From Apiospora phragmitis (taxonomy: Eukaryota; Ascomycota; Sordariomycetes; Amphisphaeriales; Apiosporaceae), in NCBI GenBank assembly GCA_038363925.1, contig JAQQWL010000009.1, positions 3,162,001 through 3,226,000 on the forward strand: DNA of 64,000 nt, given 5' to 3'. Below the pieces are notes generated by a model that was given only the letters and a program-made list of their open reading frames with translations, did not search any database and was not told the DNA's origin. The translations under genes were made by a program, and so were the position numbers. Shown here one piece after another: positions 26,697 through 36,918 of the stretch (the stretch's first letter is position 1; every line of letters starts with the position of its first letter).

Positions 26697-29310
26697 CTAG
26701 TCGAATTCGACTGTACCCGACGGCCGCTGCGTCCTCCTTTCCATCCTTCTCTGCTTACGCCTGTCCGCTGCCGATGTGGTGGTGGAAGCCCCGGGTGCGC
26801 CGGGCGAGGGGCTCATTGCGCTCCACGTGCCATGACTGCCGATACTAGAGACAGTGTTGTTATTGTGCAGGGGCGTCATGGGAGGAGGGGGTGGAGGGTG
26901 GTCGGGCCCGGAGTAGTATGCCGAGTCCTTTGCCGCTCGCCTCCCACCTGCGAAAGCAGGAGTTGGCGGTGACAACGGATCATCACCCTGTCGCCCAGAA
27001 TGCAGGTCTGTGACTGTCCGGTTCGCGCTGGAGTCTCTGCGGTAGCGTCGGCGACCACTACTCTCCTCGCCACCTGATACGCTGCTGATCGAATTAGATC
27101 TGCGCCTCCGGTGCTCGCGTGCTGCCTCCTCCTCTGTCAACCGACGCAATGTGACGTTGCGGTCCCTATCGTCGTGGTATTTGACCTTGACACTGACGGG
27201 CTGGCTGCCAGCGCGTGTTGCGCTGCGTTCACGACGTCGTCGGTCATGTCGGTCGTCCACCTCGGATGCCAACAGACTTGCCGATGCGGCGGCCGCCGCA
27301 GCACCGCAGCGCTCCCGTCCCTTCGGCGGCGGGAGGAATGACGCCTCTGGTGCCTTCCACTTGCTGACGTGTAGCCGTCATTGACTGATTCATCCCGATG
27401 AAGAACACCGTGAGAATCAGGCGGAATAGGCGGCATATCTACTGGCATGGGAGGGCCTCTCGAATGAGACCGCGAACGAGACTTGTAGTGTGATGCGAAG
27501 GGAGCTGCGGCTGCGGCACCTGTTGGCCCCAGAGGTGGCATTGGCGGTGGCATTGGCGGTGGTGGCGGACCACCTCCGTGTCCAATGACAGTCGGACGTG
27601 ACTCAACAGCGGACGAGAAATCGGAGCTGCCAGTCATGGTAGTCGCCGTGCCAGCTGGTGCAGTGTACCGGCGCGAAGGTCTTCTGCTCGGCGAACCATA
27701 GCCATCCCCGGTATACCTGGACCCATGACGACCGTCTCTCCTCTCTTCTTCATAACGAAGACGGTCTGCATCTGCCTTGGCTTCCCTCCTATCTTTCAGC
27801 TTCTTTGCAAACCAGCCCAAGCCAAGTCCCGCCAGCAGGCCCTTTCCAGCACTTTCACCAGTATCACGCTCCTCCCGTGCTCGTCGTGATGGGCTAACGT
27901 AGGATGAGTAGTCAGAATCCAGGGTACTTTCCAATCTCGAGTCGCCAGGACGTGCGTGCGATGGTCGTGGTGTAAGTGGCCTGTCAGGACGGTCGGCAGC
28001 ACTCATGGCAGCAGCCATAGCTGTCGGGTTACCGGGGCCGGGGAGAATGGGTTTACCACCCCTATGGCTTCTTGTGAGGTTGGTCATCTCGTCACTGAAT
28101 TCGCTTTCGGTGTACTCGGATCTGGCAGGCCGCCTATTTTTGTGGCGGTTGGGTGTATCTGTTGCCACCGACTGATATTCTTCGTCTCCATGCTTGCGAC
28201 TGTCTCTGCGATCCAAGAACTTCTTAGCTAGTGCGCCAGCACCCACAACCCCAGCAGCGCCGATCAGCTTGTCCATCAGCCCGCCACCGCGCGGTGCCTC
28301 ATGTTTTTCAGTGAATTTCTCGTCGACGTAGCTTGTTGACCCTCTTCGTGACGGGATAACCTCGGGGCGCCGGCTTCGGCTTCTCGAACGAGACCTACTC
28401 AAGCTTCGTTCGCGCTCTTTCCGGTCCTTTCGTCCTCTCATGAGAGCAAAGATACCAGCACCGGCTGCCAAGGGGCCCAGCCATCCGTCCTCTTTCTTTT
28501 CGGTCCGGTCTGAGGTGGTATATCGGCTCCTGCTCCTGCCGGTGCCGGCTTCTGATCTCCCCCCATAGACGGTCCTTTCATCCCAATCTCCCTCATGGCG
28601 GTAGCTCAAGACGAAGTATGTAAGCAACAGAATGGCCATCCAGATCGAGTACAAGATGAAGGTGACCTTGGGCGAGCCATATAATGTGAGGCCAAGCGGA
28701 ATTTGGATCATGCCGAGGAGGGTGACGATGCGTCCACACCAACGATGAAGCATGAGCCGTAGCGAATGCTTTCGGATACTCCTGATGAGACGGCCGCCGA
28801 CAGCTTGGACCAATACCAGGGTGTAGATTGCGACACCAATGCCGTGATGGGGATTGGTCAGGCTGCGGTTTGGTCCAACGGCAAACCAACCGGTTACAAA
28901 TACGACGGTGGCCAGGAGAATAGCGAATATCTGCAGATAGGCGTGGTATCGAATATTCGCACCTGGCGCCCCTCTGTGAAAACGAGCCATCATAACCCCA
29001 ATAGGCACAATGAAGAGGAAGACTATAGCAGCGATCACTCCATGCGCCAGGATCAGGCTGTGATACTGTGCCACTGTCGAGAACCGATTGCCCATGCCTA
29101 GTAGAGCGATGTTAGTGGCCCGATATGCCTATATGAATGGTCGGGTGGACCATGCTTACCATTGTATTGCATCATGTCGAATGGCAGGCCTTGGAGATTG
29201 GGAAGCAAGAAGTCATTCTTGCTGAAGTCCCAGGTTCCGTCGCCGACGACCATCTTGTCCGACGAGTAAGCAACAGCTCCCGGCGCCGACAGCGCATCGG
29301 TCGGCGCCAT
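26697..29310 (-). CDS. cytochrome b561-like membrane protein with long Ser/Arg-rich tail, one frameshift
   Basis: Exons 29160-29310 and 26697-29097; corrected length about 850 residues. The N-terminal 60 residues (MAPTDALSAPG, YSSDKMVVGDGTWDFSKND) resemble the end of an extracytoplasmic domain. Residues about 60-220 contain five or so hydrophobic helices with b561-type histidines: LILAHGV, NPHHGIGVAIYT and LMLHRWCGR. The remaining 600 residues are predicted disordered: an RS run (RSLSRSRSRSRSRR), glycine-rich helix-like patches (LIGAAGVVGAGALAKKFL and GLLAGLGLGWFAKKLKD), Pro-rich PPPPPMPPPMPPLG, and Arg/Ser blocks to the end. The frame breaks near 27314-27321, where two G3 runs (minus strand) lie; one added base joins the 5' frame to AAAAAASASLLASEVDD and the conserved-looking RRRRERSATR end. 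Haem-based electron transfer is inferred from the core only. Confidence 0.75.
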
Positions 29311-30352
29311 AGAGGCGGCGGCGATGAGATGTTAGGCGTCAACGTGGGTATTGTAGTGAGTGAGCCTGCTCTCTCCGGAGAATGCGGAATGCTGGCTCGA
29401 AATTGTGCCTGGAGAATTGGAATGCGTTGCCAGGTAAGTTATGCAGTGGATTCACTCACTCACTCAACAAGTCAAAGTCGGGTGTTGAGAGAGCCTGTCG
29501 GTGTGTCGGTGTTGGACTGTGGGGTAGGCAACAATTATTTGCACATACCTGCAGACAGCTGCTCTGGCTGTGTTATACAAGCTTCTTGTTATTGACGTGC
29601 CTGTCTCTGGTCGAGAGACGGCCAACTTGGAGGAAATCGATGGTGTCTCAGCCGGAAACTAGACACACAATATGCAAAAAAAAAAGATGTCGTATCCAAC
29701 CTCGCGCCCCAGACTCGCACTTCTCTCTCTGCGGCCTAAACTACCATGGCGGTGGCACCCAGTCGATGGGTGGGCAGATGAATTGGATGGGTGCTACAGG
29801 GGTGCGTCTTGTGTTTCCGGGTGGTTGACACGGGAACGCGTGCCGGGGCGCTCGGCCGGACAACTCTGCCCACCACACCGCCTGCTATTTCGAGGGCCAG
29901 CACGCCAGGTCGTAAGAAAGATATGACGAGCCCAGAAGCGAAAGAAACCCTGCTCAGCATTTGCAGGCATGCCTTCCCACTTCTCACCAGCAGTCCGATG
30001 CGCGGGGGGCACCTCTGAGCTGTCAATGCACGTGGATCTAACAAAAGACCCAGCACCACACACTACTAGCCCAGCGCCGTACCTAACCGTACCTACATTT
30101 TGGCTGATGTGGTTCTGGCCAGCTGGGAAATGACGCCAAAGGGGCCGGTTTTAGGGCCCCCATCTCGACAACTGGAACTCCTAGGTTGAGTCCCTCAGTC
30201 GCTCCCAGCTGTAGCAATCATGACCTGCCCTTGACGGAACAAATCCCACACTTCAAATCGACGACGCTCTACTAAATAGTAGTTGTATTATGATTCAATA
30301 ACCGCCCCTTTTTTTATCTTGCTCGAAAGTCGACACACCCCGTGTTTGCAAT
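29311..30352. other. divergent promoter region
   Basis: About 1 kb between the b561-like gene (-) and the Fmp32-like gene (+). It presumably holds both promoters. No other feature is recognised. Confidence 0.45.
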
Positions 30353-31759
30353 ATGCCGCCGCCGCCAACCAACATGCGCTTACCTTTTCTCTACCCGCAC
30401 CTCTTCCGCTCCTCCGTTCGGCGGCTCAGCAGCGAGTCGGCGACGGCGCGCACCGCGAGGCGGCAATGCAGTCGCAAAGGCCAGCGTAGGAGCGGCCACC
30501 TTGTGTCGCCCTCCTTTTCCACCGCGGGTCGGATACGGCAGGCCACTTTTGAGAGACATGGCAAGGCCGTCGGGCCTCTACCCGTACCTCCCGCTACCGG
30601 CGCCGCCAAATTGCCGCATCCGGGCGGTGGGCCTAAGGGGTCGACGACAAGCGAGGGCGAAGTGAACAGGAAAGATGCTCGCGTCGGCGACGCCCAGGCT
30701 CAACCGAAGAAGCCGCAGCAGCAAAAAAAGCAGAAAACTAAGACGGAGAACACCGCCAACGGATCCTCGGCGGCGGCAAAGCTCAACGAAAACAACCAAG
30801 GGGAAACGTCACCAGACAGGGCGGTAACCTAGCCGAGTCTGCGGCTGCAGCAGACAGTAACGCCGAGACTGGGAAAATCCATAAGGCAGGGGCAACAACA
30901 ACGCCGCAACAGGCGGCCGCGGAAGAGACGATGCAGTCGGCTGGGCCGATGGATGCAGTGCTGCACATGCCACCACCAGGCGAGATGCACCACCCACATA
31001 TTTCGACGCCACCGTATCTGCACCACTTCGACAGCTATACTTTGGTCAAACAGCTGCAGGAGAAGGGTACACCCAGGACCAGGCGATCACGCTGATGAAG
31101 GCTGTGCGAGCGCTCCTGGCAAAGCACCTCGAGACTGCCCAGGAAGGGTTGGTCTCCAAGAGCGACGTCGACAACGAGACGTACCTGTTCCGCGCCGCCT
31201 GCTCCGAGCTCAGTACCGAAGTCATCAACAACCGCAAGGCCGCTGATGAGAAGTCTCGCCAGCAGCGTACCGTACTGCAGCACGAGGTGGACATCCTCGG
31301 CCAGAAACTCAACCAAGATCTGATGACGCTTCGCGACGATGTGAGGGGTCACTTCAACGACCGAAAGATGGCCGTTCGCGAAGAGCAGAAGCGAATGGAC
31401 AATGCCGTAAGTCCCCTCATCCACCAACGAACAATATTGCTCTCGAAGGGAATGGATCCAAAAACTGACATAATTGGCAGATTCAACAAGTGAACTTCGG
31501 GATTAGCGTCACGCTGACCAGCGACGCCAAATCCGAGATTGAGGGGGTGCGATGGATCCTAATTCGCAGGGCCGTCTTGGGTATTGCGTTTATGGTGTTC
31601 CTGACCCTGTTCACTTTACGGTATGCCACCTACCTGGGGCAACAGAAGCACAAGGAGATGGAGAGAAAGAAGCAGGAGGAGGAAGAGGCCAGGAGGAACG
31701 CAGGCCGCGTCGATAACGCCGATGGGCCTAATGCAGCCCAAATTTTGGCAGCGAACTGA
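30353..31759 (+). CDS. fmp32: DUF1640/CCDC90 mitochondrial inner-membrane protein (Fmp32/MCUR1-like), one frameshift
   Basis: Mitochondrial coiled-coil membrane protein. Relatives act in cytochrome c oxidase assembly (yeast Fmp32) or calcium uniporter regulation (MCUR1). Proposed exons are 30353-30823, 30886-31406 and 31481-31759, about 423 residues. The start MPPPPTNMRLPFLYPHLF with many Arg/Ser and few acids looks like a matrix targeting peptide. The domain begins FDSYTLVKQLQEKG and continues YTQDQAITLMKAVRALLAK, LVSKSDVDNETYLFRAAC, LQHEVDILGQKLNQDLMTLR and DVRGHFNDRKMAVREEQK. One transmembrane helix is near the C-terminus (AVLGIAFMVFLTLFTLRY). Between EKG and YTQ the G run at 31065-31067 is one base short. 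The first intron (62 bases, weak ATAAG acceptor) is my inference; without it a second missing base would be needed. Confidence 0.82.
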
Positions 31760-32118
31760 TGAGGGATCGATTTAAGTCATGGAAATTGTATGATACCCCC
31801 GAATAGACAGGAGAACATACATAGAGACATAGGGACATATTCTAGACTTTCATTTGTCATTTGTGTGCTGAAGAGCGCGCCAAAGAGGCCGCAGCGGATC
31901 ATACAGAGAAGCCTCTAGCGCTTATCCAATAGAGGTATCAATCCTAGAACAATCGTCTCGTGAAAATCCAAAGTGAACATTTCCATATGATAGAAATCAA
32001 ACCTGAACGCCTTCGCCAAAACAATGCAGACAACCCAGTTCCCACCGACTCGACACACATAGGTACCTACCAGCGTCTTTTCATATGGCCTGCATAGGCC
32101 ATTTACATGTGTAATTAG
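31760..32118. other. convergent 3' intergenic region
   Basis: About 360 bases of A/T-rich sequence between convergent stops. Nothing else is seen. Confidence 0.5.
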
Positions 32119-32724
32119 CTAATAACCGCCTTCCCTGTCCCGATCGGCAGCATTGTCCCTGTCCACGGCCTTCCGCAGCCGCTCCTCCTGCCGCTTCCAG
32201 TGGCCGCCTTCCTCGTAGTCCTTGCTGATCTTGAGCGCGTTGCGCAGCCTCTCACTCTCTTTGATCTTGGCGTCGGCAAGCTCGTGGACCTGGTGCATCT
32301 TGAGGCCCTTCCGGGGCTCGGTGCCTTGGTTCTTTTCTTGTTTGGCGAGGAGGTCTTTGCGCAGAGCGTTGCACTGCTCGTCGATCTCGTCTTCTTCCAC
32401 ACTGCAGGGAGGGGGTGTTGTCAGCATCAGCATCAGGAGCAAAATAAAAACTATTGGAGGGTGTGGTCTGGGAGACCCGGCAAACTCTTACCCTTCGTCC
32501 TCTAGCTTGTCCCGCAGCTCAAATACTTTGACCTCGACCTCGCGCTTGCGCTCGTGCTCGAGAATGCCCTTGTCGGGCTGGCGCTGGCGGTGCCGCTCGA
32601 GGTCGCGTGCTGCGTACGGGGCGCCTCGGTCCCTGTCGCGCGGCTTGAGGTGTGCTAGGTTGCGCTGCACGTATCCCGAGGTGCCGCTGCCGCGCGGGGT
32701 GGAAAGGCCTACGTTGTCGGACAT
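32119..32724 (-). CDS. cwc21: pre-mRNA splicing factor Cwc21
   Basis: Small spliceosomal protein of 171 residues that binds Prp8 and Snu114 in the activated spliceosome (yeast Cwc21, related to the N-terminus of human SRRM2). Exons are 32492-32724 and 32119-32401, joined across an 89-base GT-AG intron. The N-terminus shows the family hallmark [20 protein letters not shown]. The cwf21 domain spans the intron, with [20 protein letters not shown] before it and [20 protein letters not shown] after it. The C-terminus is Arg/Glu/Asp-rich. It is divergent from cdc123, with 427 bases between the start codons. Confidence 0.93.
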
Positions 32725-33151
32725 GGTGTCGGTCTTTGGTAGAAAGAGAGAACTGTGTAAATAATAGATAGTAAGATGTCGTCGTGGCTTCACTCCTCTG
32801 AAGCTCTGGAGTGATCAAGGTAGCGGTCTAAATTGGCAGTAATGGACGGGACTTGATGGGACATACAAAGCAAAGTATAGTGGGGTTGCAATGATGTGGT
32901 AGCGCCCGTTCAGGCCGGTTTCTTTTTTGTTCAGAAGTAATTGCCCCGCGATGACTCGCATTTGCAGGGTCTCTCGCTCTAATAAGTGAAAATCGACATG
33001 TGAGTCAACGTTCGGAGATACATAACTTGAAGCTTTCCTTGTCTTTATAAATCAGGAATCAGTCTCACTTGATCGTACTTGGAGGATATCTTCGAGAAAC
33101 GAAGCAACAATAATATCCGAAAGCGGATAAACCATCCCGTTCTTTGCGAAG
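32725..33151. promoter_or_regulatory. short divergent promoter of cwc21 and cdc123
   Basis: Only 427 bases separate the two start codons, so both promoters must lie here. No specific factor site is identified. Confidence 0.45.
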
Positions 33152-34504
33152 ATGCCGGACGCAACTGGCACCACCACATCCGGCGCAAACAGTAGCTCGG
33201 ACGCCGCAGCCCAACTCGAATTTCCTCCCATAACTCGGGACCACATCCTCCATTGCTCCTACGACTACTGGTTTCCCAAGTACCGCACATCATGCATCAA
33301 GTCGCGCATCATCCCACTTACACCAGACTTCATCAAGTACATCCGCGAAGACGGTATCGTGCTCGGCGACGAGGATGACCAAGACGAGGATGAGGACGAG
33401 GTGGTTTGGGAGTCGGGACCCACCAATCTGTCTACGGCACAGACGAGGTCACGATACGAACAGGCGCCCGACGAATCAGACTCGGACAGCGACGACGAGT
33501 CTCCCGAGCGCCTCCCGCCGAACAAGCGCTTCCCGGCCCTCCATCAAACCATCAAAGACACAATCGCCGAGCTCGATGGCGCCGTGGCCCCGAAGCTGAA
33601 CTGGACCGCCCCCAAGGACGCAGCCTGGATCTCGACGCACCAAAACACCATCAAGTGCACGACGCCCAACGACGTGTACCTGCTACTGAAGAGTTCCAAC
33701 TTCATCACCTACGACCTCGAGCACGCCTTCGACGACTGCACACCCGTTGCGGGATCGAACGGCAGCACGACGACAACCACAGCTCCAGAAGCCACCACCA
33801 CCACCACCGGATCATCATCATCATCATCTCCGCCACCGCAATTCAAGCCCGTGCTCGTCCTGCGCTCCTTCTTCAACCCGCACACGGCGCTCGAGTTCCG
33901 CTGCTTCGTCAAGCACCGCTACCTGGTCGGCATCACGCAGCGCGACCTGAACTTCTACGAGTTCCTGCAGGACCTGGGGCCCGCGCTCGTGGCCAAGGTG
34001 GCCCAGTTCTTCAACCACAAGCTGCGCTACACCTTCCCCGACGCCAGCTTCGCCTTCGACGTCTACATCCCCGAGGGCGAGGGCGAGCCTCTCGGCCGCG
34101 TGCGCCTCATCGACATCAACGCCTGGGCCCCGCACACCGACTCGCTCCTCTTCGGCTGGCACGAGCTGAACGAGTGGTCGGTGCCGTCGGGCCCCATGCT
34201 GGGCACCGCTTCGGCGGCCGAAGGAGAAGGTGCAGCCCAGGACGATGTGGTTTCGGACGACAGCAACACGACGGACGAGGATGACGAAGACGAAGACGAC
34301 GACGTGGTTCCCGAGCTCCGCCTCATAGAGAAGGAAGACACGGCGGCCTACAATTTTAGCTCGCCGGCTTACTCGGCTCACAAACTACCAAAGGACGTCG
34401 TCGATGCAAGTTTGGCCGGCGAGGGTGGTATGCGCGAGTTTGCCCAGAAGTGGAAGGAAATGGTCGAGTACCGAGGGAACATCGCGTCCTGGGAAGAAAA
34501 ATAG
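33152..34504 (+). CDS. cdc123: Cdc123, eIF2 assembly chaperone (D123 family)
   Basis: Single-exon gene, 450 residues, no frame break. Cdc123 is an ATP-grasp-fold chaperone that joins eIF2 gamma to eIF2 alpha and is needed for translation initiation and G1 progression. Family features visible are FPPITRDHILHCSYDYWFPK (about 24-43), SRIIPLTPDFIKYIREDGIV, LPPNKRFPALHQTIKDTI, LNWTAPKDAAWI, TPNDVYLLLKSSNFITYDL, LVLRSFFNPHTALEFRCFVK, LVGITQRDLNFYEFL and RVRLIDINAWAPHTDSLLFG, which carries likely ATP/Mg ligands. Fungal insertions are acidic (DEDDQDEDEDEVV) or Thr/Ser-rich (about 205-225). An acidic stretch precedes the C-terminal NFSSPAYSAHKLPKDVVD. Confidence 0.95.
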   Translation: MPDATGTTTSGANSSSDAAAQLEFPPITRDHILHCSYDYWFPKYRTSCIKSRIIPLTPDFIKYIREDGIVLGDEDDQDEDEDEVVWESGPTNLSTAQTRSRYEQAPDESDSDSDDESPERLPPNKRFPALHQTIKDTIAELDGAVAPKLNWTAPKDAAWISTHQNTIKCTTPNDVYLLLKSSNFITYDLEHAFDDCTPVAGSNGSTTTTTAPEATTTTTGSSSSSSPPPQFKPVLVLRSFFNPHTALEFRCFVKHRYLVGITQRDLNFYEFLQDLGPALVAKVAQFFNHKLRYTFPDASFAFDVYIPEGEGEPLGRVRLIDINAWAPHTDSLLFGWHELNEWSVPSGPMLGTASAAEGEGAAQDDVVSDDSNTTDEDDEDEDDDVVPELRLIEKEDTAAYNFSSPAYSAHKLPKDVVDASLAGEGGMREFAQKWKEMVEYRGNIASWEEK

Positions 34505-35677
34505 CCAACCTCATTTTCTGGTAGATAGAAAAAACAAGTAGAAGAACACGAAATAGTCTTCACTAAAGAAAACAAAATTACAACAAGCTAGCTTACGCGC
34601 TGGACTCAGCACATGAGGACTTTCAATGATTTGTCTGGCAAGTGGTACTGAATAGTGCGAGGTCGCCTGTGGTTGAATGTCCTCCTTTCGAGACGGCCGT
34701 ATATTAATTATAACAGAGGCGGGATGATTATTGTAGACTACACCACAGTTCCACTTCACGTGATAGGCATCGAAGGCTATAGTATTTCAGATCAATGTCA
34801 TTGTTCTTATCTTATAGACACATCCATCTAACAGACCGACCACCCCAGCCAGCCGCTGCCGTCGAGGAAGAAATCAGAACCAGTCCCCTGGCTTTCACTG
34901 GCAACGGAAGAGGAAACAAGTTTCCGTCCGAAGTATCAGTTCGACCAACTGTTGCGTTCCTTCCAAGCTCGCAGGCTCCCACAGGTTCTTCGCACACAAC
35001 AGATAAACTCTGTCCATGGTATACTTTCAACGTCTCGATATTTCTCTCACGTCCTAAACTCTCCCTCAATAGTCGGGCGACTTCTCAACCATGTAGATGC
35101 GTGGCTGTTCACTAGCCTCCATCCACTGCGCTTCGCCCCTTCTCCCCCGCAATAACAAACGACCACCTCCGCCAACACATGTCGGCCCATCGTTCAGCGT
35201 GAGCTACCAGATACTACAAGAAGAAAGAAGAAAGGAAAAGGAGATGAAATAAGGAACCAGTTGACTCCACACAAATTCATAATTAAACAAGAATATGTAA
35301 CCCCGCCATGCCCGTAGATGCAAATGGTCGCAACTCGACCTCGCCAGCTCCATTCCATGGCTCTAACTTTTTCTTCCGCATCGGCACCAGCCCATGGTCC
35401 TAGGGCTCTCAACGCGGGCACCTACAGGGCTAGGCCCAGTTGGGAAAGTATGCGGTACTGGTAGAACATGTGTGGTTGTAGAGAACTTATTCGATGTGTT
35501 GATGTCGCAAAATGGCAGAACGGGAACACATAGCGATAGGAAATCCGTCGGGCAACATTGCCCACGCGGTGGTGTATGAGGCAAAATCATTAGCCAGATC
35601 CGTGACATTACTGGCAGCCCATACAACGGAGTAATCGAGAGAGAAATGGGTATTCATCGTATAGCATCGCATAATAA
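34505..35677. other. convergent 3' intergenic region
   Basis: About 1.2 kb between the cdc123 and G-alpha stop codons. Short frames only; nothing supported. Confidence 0.45.
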
Positions 35678-36918
35678 TCAAATGAGTCCACAGAGACGCA
35701 AGTTCTCTTGGATGATTATATCTGTAAAACGTCAGTAAGCCAAGACCCCAAACCAAATGATACGGGTAAATGCAAGAACACTTACCATTGACGGCAGCCA
35801 TGACGAAGCGAATTTGTGTTGTGTCGGTGGCGCATGTGAAATGAGTGTAGATCTGTTTCGTCTCGTGCTGGTTCAAGCTGACGAAGCGGTTCAGGATGTA
35901 GTCGCAGGCAGCGGCGTAATCATCGCCTCCCTCGTAGTCGGGGAAGTAGTTCTTCATGGGGCTGACTGGCAGCTTCTCCTTGAAGCGATCGATCTTGTTC
36001 AGGAAAAGAATGATGGATGTCTTGATGAACCACCGCGAGTTGCAGATGGAGTCGAACAGAGTCAGGGCTTCTTGCATACGGTTGACCGTCTCGTCCTCGA
36101 AAAGAAGTTGGTCGTACTCGGAGATGGCGACCAGGAAAAGGATTGTCGTGACATTCTCGAAGCAATGAATCCATTTCTTTCGTTCCGAACGCTGACCACC
36201 GACATCGAACATACGGTAGGTCAGATCGCCAATAATGAACGTCGTCTCTGTGATACCAGTTGTCTTGACACGAGACCGCAGGACGTCTTGGTCGTTGGGC
36301 ATATAGTCGGGGGCGGCAATTCTTGCAATGTTATCGAAGTAGCTGGAATTCGCGTTAGTGAGGTAGTCGCCACAGCCATGATTGAACGCGACTTACTATC
36401 GTGCCGAATCGTTCAGTTGGTATTCACGCGACCGCTTGAAACAGTCCTGGACACCACGGTCTTTCCACAGCGCCTCAATGGCGTTGCCGACCTCTGGTGG
36501 CAGAACATCTCCCTCAATCTGGGCGGGTTGCATGAAGATGGTTTGTACGTGGTACTCCATTCGTTGATCCTCGAGAGGAAGTTCTAGCGACTCCATTGCT
36601 TCGAGAATGACACGCATGGACTGGACGGTGTTGCTGAAGATGATTTCCTTGAATGATTCCCTCTCGTCACGCGAGTATCCGCCCTCGTGGATGAGCTTCA
36701 TCTGCTTCAGAATTGTCGACTTTCCGGATTCACCAGCACCTGTTGGACAATCGTCAGACCAAGTTCGGCAGCGGGGATGTTGACGCAGAGTATATCTTAC
36801 CCAGAAGAAGCATCTTGATCTCATTGCGCTGCATCATCTTGTCGCGCTTAAGCTGGTTCTCAATCTCCTCGTTGCGGGCCTTGCCCTCCTTCTCCTCTGT
36901 GCTCATTCCGCAACCCAT
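35678..36918 (-). CDS. gna-1: heterotrimeric G protein alpha subunit, group I
   Basis: Exons 36801-36918, 36397-36739, 35786-36342 and 35678-35721 give exactly 353 residues, the canonical length of fungal group I (Gi-like) subunits such as GNA-1/FadA/CPG-1. It relays signals from seven-helix receptors to adenylyl cyclase and effectors at the plasma membrane. Motifs seen are MGCGMSTEEK (Gly2 myristoylation and Cys3 palmitoylation sites), P-loop GAGESGKST, switch I RVKTTGITE, switch II DVGGQRSERKKW with the catalytic Gln, NKIDRFKEKL, TCATDTTQ and the C-terminus NLRLCGLI with the pertussis-toxin-type Cys. No defect is seen. The last exon codes only 14 residues. A long leader with an intron is likely. 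Confidence 0.97.
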
